This document shows positions 6,422 through 10,590 of a DNA stretch of 10,590 bases, in pieces. The DNA comes from WHTX01 sp038255145 (GTDB lineage: Bacteria > Actinomycetota > Acidimicrobiia > Acidimicrobiales > CAIXPF01): contig JBBSLP010000106.1 in assembly GCA_038255145.1 (NCBI GenBank), positions 1 through 10,590 of the forward strand. The letters are read 5' to 3'. Position 1 is the first letter of the stretch. Every line of letters begins with the position of its first letter. Under the pieces are notes generated by a model. The model was given only the letters and a program-made list of their open reading frames with translations, searched no databases and was not told the DNA's origin. The translations under genes were made by a program, and so were the position numbers.

Positions 6422-7195
6422 TCAGGCGCCCAGGCTGCGGGCGCGCAGCTTGCGCATGCCCTTCAGCCAACGGTCGGGGTCGTCGGCCTTGCGCTTGATG
6501 TAGTCCCCCACCTCGGGGTGGGGGAGGATGAAGAAGCGCTCCTCCCGCATGGCGTCGAGCACGACGTCGGCCAGGTCGTCGGCCTCGATGATGCCGTCGG
6601 TGCCCCCGTCGCCCAGCTGGCGGGGGGCCATGGCCGTGTTCACGCCCTGGGGGCAGAGCACCGACACCCGGATGCCCTCGTCACCGTGGATGATGGACAG
6701 GCCTTCGGCCAGCTTGATGCAGGCGGCCTTGGTCACGCTGTAGGGCAGCGAGCCGACGGCTAGCAGCAGGCCGGCAGCGGACGCCGTGTGCACCAGGTAG
6801 CCCTCACCCCGGGCCACCATCGACGGCAGCACGGCTCGGGCCGCGTACACGTGGGACATGACGTGCAGGTCCCATTGGGCCTGCCACTGCGCGTTGGTGG
6901 CCTCCACCCCGCCGCCGGCGCCCCCGGCCCCGGCGTTGGAGAAGAACACGTCGATGGGGCCATGGCGCTGCTCGACCTGATCGACCAACGAGACGATGGC
7001 CGCTTCGTCGGTGACGTCGACGCCCAGGCCCCAACCCACGTCGCCCAGCTCGGCGGCGGCGGCCTCGGCGGCGGTGGCGTCGCGGTCGACGAGCACGACG
7101 GCCCGTGCTCCCTCGGCGGCGAACTTGCGTCCGACGGCGCTACCGATGCCGCCGCCGCCCCCGGTGATGATCGCTACCCGATCTGCGAGCTCCAT
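6422..7195 (-). CDS. SDR-family NAD(P)-dependent oxidoreductase
   Basis: This 257-residue classical short-chain dehydrogenase has the Rossmann nucleotide-binding motif TGGGGGIG (11-18), an acidic Asp37 at the end of beta-2 that favours NAD(H), Asp60-Val61, NAG (87-89), catalytic Ser139, and YSVTK with Tyr152 and Lys156. CPQGVNTAM (181-189) matches the PG-x-T region. The tetrad Asn normally found in the (V/I)N(V/L) motif is His111 here (WDLHVMSHVY). The substrate cannot be told from the sequence; similar actinobacterial enzymes are often assigned to alcohols, lipids or steroids. The ATG at 7195 has no Shine-Dalgarno, but TACGGT (7204-7209, minus) lies eight bases upstream, so the gene may have its own near-leaderless transcript. 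It lies 75 bases downstream of the MBL-fold gene on the same strand and may also be cotranscribed with it. Confidence 0.95.
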   Translation of the reverse strand: MELADRVAIITGGGGGIGSAVGRKFAAEGARAVVLVDRDATAAEAAAAELGDVGWGLGVDVTDEAAIVSLVDQVEQRHGPIDVFFSNAGAGGAGGGVEATNAQWQAQWDLHVMSHVYAARAVLPSMVARGEGYLVHTASAAGLLLAVGSLPYSVTKAACIKLAEGLSIIHGDEGIRVSVLCPQGVNTAMAPRQLGDGGTDGIIEADDLADVVLDAMREERFFILPHPEVGDYIKRKADDPDRWLKGMRKLRARSLGA

Positions 7196-7203
7196 GGCGG
7201 CGG

Positions 7204-7209
7204 ACCGTA
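7204..7209 (-). promoter_or_regulatory. Candidate -10 for a leaderless SDR transcript (TACGGT)
   Basis: TACGGT on the minus strand fits TAnnnT and ends eight bases before the SDR ATG, which would place the transcription start at or within two bases of the start codon. The absence of a Shine-Dalgarno fits a leaderless mRNA. It is a short motif and could be chance. Confidence 0.25.
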
Positions 7210-7270
7210 GCCCCGCCCGCGACCCCCTGTCAGACGGGCCACCAGACGAGCCCGTCGACGGCTGCGCTCC

Positions 7271-8107
7271 TCAGGCCAGGCCGACGAGGCGCAACATGGC
7301 GTCGGGCACCCGGTCGTCACCGTCGCGGAGCAGGGCGGCCCGCTCCACGTTGACCTCGTGGAACTCGGGGTGGGCCCAGCTGCGCCACGGCCCCGGGTCC
7401 AGGCGCTCGACCTCGCCCTCGGCGGCCAGGCACGCCTCGAGGTAGCTCTGCAGGGCCCGCACGTCGTCGATGCCGCCGACGGGTCCCTGTCCGGGCACGA
7501 TGTGCGCCGCCGCCGTGGCCACGCCATCGAGGCTGGTGATCCACGCATCGAGGTCGGCCTCGAAGCCCAGGGGCACGATGCCGAACGTGCACAGGGCTCC
7601 GGCGAAGCACACGTCGGCCCCCGCCACCACGGCGTAGAGGTTCTGGGCCGTCTCGCCTGCGGCGGGCACGAGCTCGATGGCCGGGGTCAAGCGGGCCGCT
7701 TCGCTGACGGTGTGGGTGATGGGCCTGGTGGTGAGGTCGTCGGGGAACTCACGGGCGAAGGCGGGCATCAACAGCCGGTAACCGGCCACGTTGGCGGGAA
7801 GGTCGAGCTGGTCACTGGTGTGGTCCGAGCCGTAGAAGGCGGCTTGCCAGAAGCGGCTGCTGCCGCCCACGTAGGGGATGTGCGACGAGGTGAGCACGAC
7901 CCGACGCAGGGGCATGCCGAAGGCCTCGACCGCCTGGGCGAACGGCTCGACCTGGGACGCGACCATCAACGTGTCGATGAGGGTCAGACCGTCGGTGTCG
8001 ATCACCACCCCGGCGTTGGCCCGGCCGTGGCCCGGGAGCGCCTGCAGCCAGGCGTAGACCCCCTGGGCCAGGCCGGTGAGCCCGTCAGGCCCGGTGGAGG
8101 ACGTCAT
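7271..8107 (-). CDS. Metallo-beta-lactamase-fold protein lacking the metal ligands (probable pseudoenzyme)
   Basis: This 278-residue protein follows the MBL fold: GVYAWLQ, then NAGVVIDTDGLTLIDT (31-46), VVLTSSHIPYVGG (70-82), a region near 147-174 (VPAAGETAQN, then CFAGAL) and HIVPGQGPVGG (202-212). In active members these blocks carry THxHxDHxGG, PGHT, GD and PGHG. Here the ligand positions read Ser74, His76, Pro78, Tyr79, Glu152, Ala171 and Gln207, so only one His survives and a zinc centre is unlikely. Fold landmarks and reading frame are otherwise clean, which argues against a decaying pseudogene. The C-terminal 60 residues contain WRSWAHPEFHEVNVERAALL, of unknown role. It is upstream of, and probably cotranscribed with, the SDR gene. 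A binding or regulatory role is inferred. The ATG at 8107 has only weak G-rich sequence upstream. Confidence 0.85.
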   Translation of the reverse strand: MTSSTGPDGLTGLAQGVYAWLQALPGHGRANAGVVIDTDGLTLIDTLMVASQVEPFAQAVEAFGMPLRRVVLTSSHIPYVGGSSRFWQAAFYGSDHTSDQLDLPANVAGYRLLMPAFAREFPDDLTTRPITHTVSEAARLTPAIELVPAAGETAQNLYAVVAGADVCFAGALCTFGIVPLGFEADLDAWITSLDGVATAAAHIVPGQGPVGGIDDVRALQSYLEACLAAEGEVERLDPGPWRSWAHPEFHEVNVERAALLRDGDDRVPDAMLRLVGLA

Positions 8108-8116
8108 CGGCCCGTG

Positions 8117-8122
8117 ACCCTA
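8117..8122 (-). promoter_or_regulatory. Candidate -10 for a near-leaderless MBL-fold gene transcript (TAGGGT)
   Basis: TAGGGT on the minus strand matches TAnnnT and ends nine bases before the ATG at 8107. As for the SDR gene, no Shine-Dalgarno is visible, which fits a leaderless or almost leaderless transcript. The region 8108-8225 is a divergent promoter region shared with the amidase, for which TACTGT at 8162-8167 is a comparably weak candidate. Confidence 0.25.
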
Positions 8123-8213
8123 CCGCCCGTCGCCCAGCCAATCCGCAGCCCGAACCGCAGCTACTGTTCGTGGCGACGTCGGGCCCAAGTGGGGAGCGCG
8201 CACGTCGGCACCC

Positions 8214-8220
8214 GGGGGGA
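8214..8220 (+). promoter_or_regulatory. Amidase ribosome binding site GGGGGGA
   Basis: GGGGGGA ends five bases before the ATG at 8226 and supports that start. Confidence 0.5.
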
Positions 8221-8225
8221 ACGTC

Positions 8226-9665
8226 ATGGGGGACCTGCACTGGAGCTCGGCCATCGAGCTGGCCGCCGCCATCCGCAGCGGCGAGGTGTCGAGCCGCGAG
8301 GCGCTCGACCACTTGCTCGACCGCCAGGCCGCCCTCGACGGGCCCATCAACAGCGTCGTCACCATCGACGCCGAACGGGCCCGGGCCGAGGCCCTGGCCG
8401 CCGATGAGGCCCAGGCCCGGGGAGAGGACCTGGGACCCCTGCACGGCGTGCCCATGACGGTGAAGGACTCCTTCTCCACCAAGGGCATGCGCACCACATC
8501 GGGTGCCCCCGAGCTGTCCGACCACGTGCCCACCGTCGACGCCCATCCCGTGGCCCGCCTGCGGGAGGCCGGGGCGGTGATCTACGGCAAGACCAACCTG
8601 CCCATCTACGCCGGTGACCTGCAGACCTACAACGAGGTGTTCGGCACCACCGCCAACCCCTACCACCTCGATCGCAGCCCCGGGGGCTCGTCGGGGGGGT
8701 CGGGGGCGGCCCTGGCCGCAGGGTTCACCCCGCTCGAGCTGGGCAGCGACATCGGCGGCTCCATCCGCTTCCCCTCCCACATGAGCGGGGTGGTGGGCCA
8801 CAAGCCGTCCTACGCCGTCGTGCCCGCCCACGGGCAGATCCCCGGCCCTCCCGGGACCCTGACCCAGGCCGACCTGGCCGTGGCCGGACCCATGGCCCGC
8901 AGCGTCCCCGACCTGGTCCTGGGCCTGGACATCATGGCCGGTCCCGACCGGTGGAACGCCCCGGCCTGGCGGCTGGAGCTGCCCCCGCCCCGGCAGTCCT
9001 CGGTGGGCGACTACCGGGTGGCCACGTGGCTCGACGACCAGTTCTGCCCCGTGGACGACGAGGTCCGCACCCTGCTCGAGGGGGCAGCCACCGCCCTGGC
9101 CGGCGCCGGGGCCACCGTGGACGTGGCCCAGCCTGCGTTCACCCTGGAGAAGGCGGCCACCACCTTCGCCCAGCTGCTCAACGCGGCGTTGGCCGGGGGC
9201 TACAAGCTGAACCAGCTCGATCGCTTCGCCACCGACACCGGGGAAGGCCACGCCGCCGACATCCGGCGGTGGACGGCCATGCGCCACCGCGAGTGGCTGG
9301 GGGCCAACGAGCGTCGCCTGCAGATGCGCCTGCGCTGGGAGGAGTTCTTCGCCGGCGGGTGGGACGTGCTGCTGTGCCCGGTCATGCCCCGGGCCGCGGT
9401 CGAGCACGACCACAGCGATCCCATGGCCGAGCGGCGAACGTTCTTCGGTGGCCAGGAGCGCAACTACATGGAGTTGCTGCGATGGTCGGCGCCCGCCGGT
9501 GCCTGCCTGCTGCCCGCCACCACGGTGCCGGTCGGGCTGACCAGTGACGGGCTGCCCGTCGGGGTGCAGATCATCGGGCCCTACCTCGACGACCGCACCA
9601 CGCTCGACGTGGCCGCCAAGCTCCACGAGATCCTCGGCCCCCTGCCCCACCCCGCCGGCTTCTGA
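8226..9665 (+). CDS. Amidase-signature family hydrolase
   Basis: This 479-residue enzyme of the amidase signature (AS) family hydrolyses amide bonds with a Ser-cisSer-Lys triad. HGVPMTVKDSF (73-83) holds Lys80, GGSSGGSG (153-160) holds cis-Ser155, and GSDIGGSIRFPS (173-184) holds nucleophile Ser179. The spacings of 75 and 24 residues equal those of fatty acid amide hydrolase (Lys142, Ser217, Ser241), so the site looks intact and full length. The C-terminal part has the usual closing block (PVGVQIIGPYLDD at 444-456 and a final helix). There are no signal peptide or membrane segments, so it should be cytoplasmic. GatB/GatC partners and a glutaminyl-tRNA context are absent, making a GatA role unlikely; the substrate is unknown. 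It is divergent from the MBL/SDR pair. The ATG at 8226 follows GGGGGGA. Confidence 0.95.
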   Translation: MGDLHWSSAIELAAAIRSGEVSSREALDHLLDRQAALDGPINSVVTIDAERARAEALAADEAQARGEDLGPLHGVPMTVKDSFSTKGMRTTSGAPELSDHVPTVDAHPVARLREAGAVIYGKTNLPIYAGDLQTYNEVFGTTANPYHLDRSPGGSSGGSGAALAAGFTPLELGSDIGGSIRFPSHMSGVVGHKPSYAVVPAHGQIPGPPGTLTQADLAVAGPMARSVPDLVLGLDIMAGPDRWNAPAWRLELPPPRQSSVGDYRVATWLDDQFCPVDDEVRTLLEGAATALAGAGATVDVAQPAFTLEKAATTFAQLLNAALAGGYKLNQLDRFATDTGEGHAADIRRWTAMRHREWLGANERRLQMRLRWEEFFAGGWDVLLCPVMPRAAVEHDHSDPMAERRTFFGGQERNYMELLRWSAPAGACLLPATTVPVGLTSDGLPVGVQIIGPYLDDRTTLDVAAKLHEILGPLPHPAGF

Positions 9666-9708
9666 GCGTCGGCCACTGCGGTCGGCCCGCTCGGGGGCGC
9701 CGGTGCGA

Positions 9709-9910
9709 GGTCGGTTCCGCATCACGGCGAATCGAGGACGGCTGGCCGACGACCGGTGCCGCCATCTCGACGGGCACACGTGACCTGCACGGACGCGTTC
9801 AGGCGAATCGACGTCGATTCGCCTGAACAGCGCCCGGGATCGGCGGCCGTCGGTACAGCCGGGGGCGCGGGCTGTCACCAGGCGCAATTCGCCGTGATGC
9901 GGAACCGGCC
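9709..9910. mobile_element. MITE-like element: 21-bp terminal inverted repeats around a 32-bp palindrome
   Basis: The 21 bases at 9712-9732 are the exact reverse complement of 9887-9907; allowing one T/G wobble the arms extend to 9709 and 9910, giving ends GG and CC. The trinucleotide CGA flanks both ends (9706-9708 and 9911-9913), which could be a target-site duplication but is short enough to be chance. A perfect 32-bp palindrome lies near the middle, and GGCGAAT occurs four times in inverted pairs. No gene is contained; the region fills the gap between the converging amidase and DedA genes. It may be a non-autonomous transposable element, a repeated palindromic element or a bidirectional terminator. 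Confidence 0.5.
9797..9828. repeat. Perfect 32-bp uninterrupted palindrome
   Basis: The first half, GTTCAGGCGAATCGAC (9797-9812), is followed at once by its exact reverse complement to 9828, with no loop. It is unusually AT-balanced for this window. It could be a dimeric protein binding site, a cruciform-forming sequence, or the core of the surrounding inverted-repeat element. It shares GGCGAATCGA with the left arm of that element (9726-9735 and 9802-9811). Confidence 0.9.
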
Positions 9911-9963
9911 CGACGCCGTCGCCTCGGCCGGTGAGCCCAGTCAGGCCGGATCGAGGGCGACGG

Positions 9964-10590
9964 TCAGTCCCCGATGGCCGACCGTTCCCGGCGGATGGCT
10001 CGGACCTTGAGCACCACCAGGCCGATCACGGCCAGCCCGGCGACGGCCCAGCCGGCCTTGCCCATGGCTGCGGCCAGGTCGGTCCAGTTCTCGCCGAGCA
10101 GGTAGCCGCCGACCACGCACACCGTGGCCCACGAGATGCAGCCGGCCAGGTCCCAGGGCAGGAACGACCGGTACGACATGCCCGACATCCCCGCCGTGGC
10201 GGGCATGATGGCCCGCAGGAAGCCCACCCAGCGGCCGAAGAGCACGATGACGCCCTTGCGCTCGTGCACCAGGCGGGTGGCCCGGTCCCAGTTGTGTTGG
10301 CCGATCTTGCGACCCAGCCAGCTCGTCTGCACCTTGGGCCCGAAGCGGCGACCGATGTAGAAGCCGGTGGCGTCACCGGCGATGGCGGCCACGCAGGCCA
10401 CCACGATGAGCACGGGCAAGCTCAGGTCGCCGGCACCAGCGGCGGCACCGGCCACGAACAGGCCGATCTCGCCGGGGATGACGAAGAACAGGGTCCCCGT
10501 CTCGGCGAAGGTGAGCAGGGCGGCGATCAGGTAGAGCCACGGACCCGAGATCGACTCGAGCGCGTCCTCGATCCACCCCGTGAACGACAC
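9964..10590 (-). CDS. DedA-family integral membrane protein (5' end at window edge)
   Basis: This 208-residue polytopic protein of the DedA/SNARE-associated (VTT) superfamily, whose members translocate or flip membrane lipids such as undecaprenyl phosphate or affect envelope homeostasis. Landmarks are FAETGTLFFVIPGE (28-41; acidic Glu30 and Glu41), GDATGFYIGRRFG (72-84), FGRWVGFLRAIMPATAGMS (118-136; Arg120 and Arg126 spaced as the two essential arginines of E. coli YqjA/YghB), and F143 through GCISW. Hydrophobic stretches lie at about 17-50, 55-75, 112-135, 147-166 and 178-195, ending in a basic tail. The first in-frame start is a GTG formed by the last three bases of the window; the length suits the family, so this may be the true start, but an upstream start outside the window cannot be excluded. 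Confidence 0.93.
   Translation of the reverse strand: MSFTGWIEDALESISGPWLYLIAALLTFAETGTLFFVIPGEIGLFVAGAAAGAGDLSLPVLIVVACVAAIAGDATGFYIGRRFGPKVQTSWLGRKIGQHNWDRATRLVHERKGVIVLFGRWVGFLRAIMPATAGMSGMSYRSFLPWDLAGCISWATVCVVGGYLLGENWTDLAAAMGKAGWAVAGLAVIGLVVLKVRAIRRERSAIGD

Noticed and set aside
8085..9887. A 600-codon open frame on the minus strand opposite the amidase
   Set aside because: It is the complement of an intact amidase, is low complexity, and runs through the inverted-repeat element.

Overview
The window is about 70% GC, uses GTG and TTG starts as well as ATG, and carries genes typical of high-GC Actinomycetota: a 159-residue CarD that aligns end to end with my recollection of Mycobacterium tuberculosis CarD, a 151-residue MaoC hydratase of the Rv0130/HtdZ type, and a PonA-type bifunctional penicillin-binding protein. 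An actinobacterium, possibly from a deep lineage such as Acidimicrobiia, is the best guess; the class is inference. No transposase, CRISPR, phage gene, tRNA or rRNA was seen.

Left block (53-4969, minus strand). Three genes read leftwards as one tight operon. First comes a membrane-anchored protein with a carboxypeptidase-regulatory-like beta domain and a Thr/Pro tail. Then comes a class A PBP with intact transglycosylase and transpeptidase motifs, starting at a GTG one base after the previous stop. Last is a single-pass membrane protein whose ATG overlaps the PBP stop (ATGA). It has a long disordered N-terminal half, a membrane helix, a coiled coil and a trypsin/HtrA-like domain in which all three catalytic residues are replaced. 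The coupling suggests the three proteins act together at the cell wall.

Middle block (4970-6391). Divergent from that operon is the MaoC hydratase gene, which ends inside a perfect 22-bp hairpin. It is followed by carD, which has its own leader and Shine-Dalgarno sequence and ends in a strong hairpin shared with the converging SDR gene.

Right block (6422-10590). An SDR oxidoreductase and a metallo-beta-lactamase-fold protein lie on the minus strand. The latter has lost almost all of its metal ligands and is probably a pseudoenzyme. Divergent from them is an amidase-signature hydrolase with an intact Ser-cisSer-Lys triad. Between the amidase and a converging DedA-family membrane protein at the right edge lies a 200-bp element with perfect 21-bp terminal inverted repeats around a perfect 32-bp palindrome. 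It resembles a small non-autonomous mobile or structural element.

The most notable items are the two apparently dead enzymes (PBP-linked pseudoprotease, SDR-linked pseudo-MBL) and the nested inverted-repeat element.
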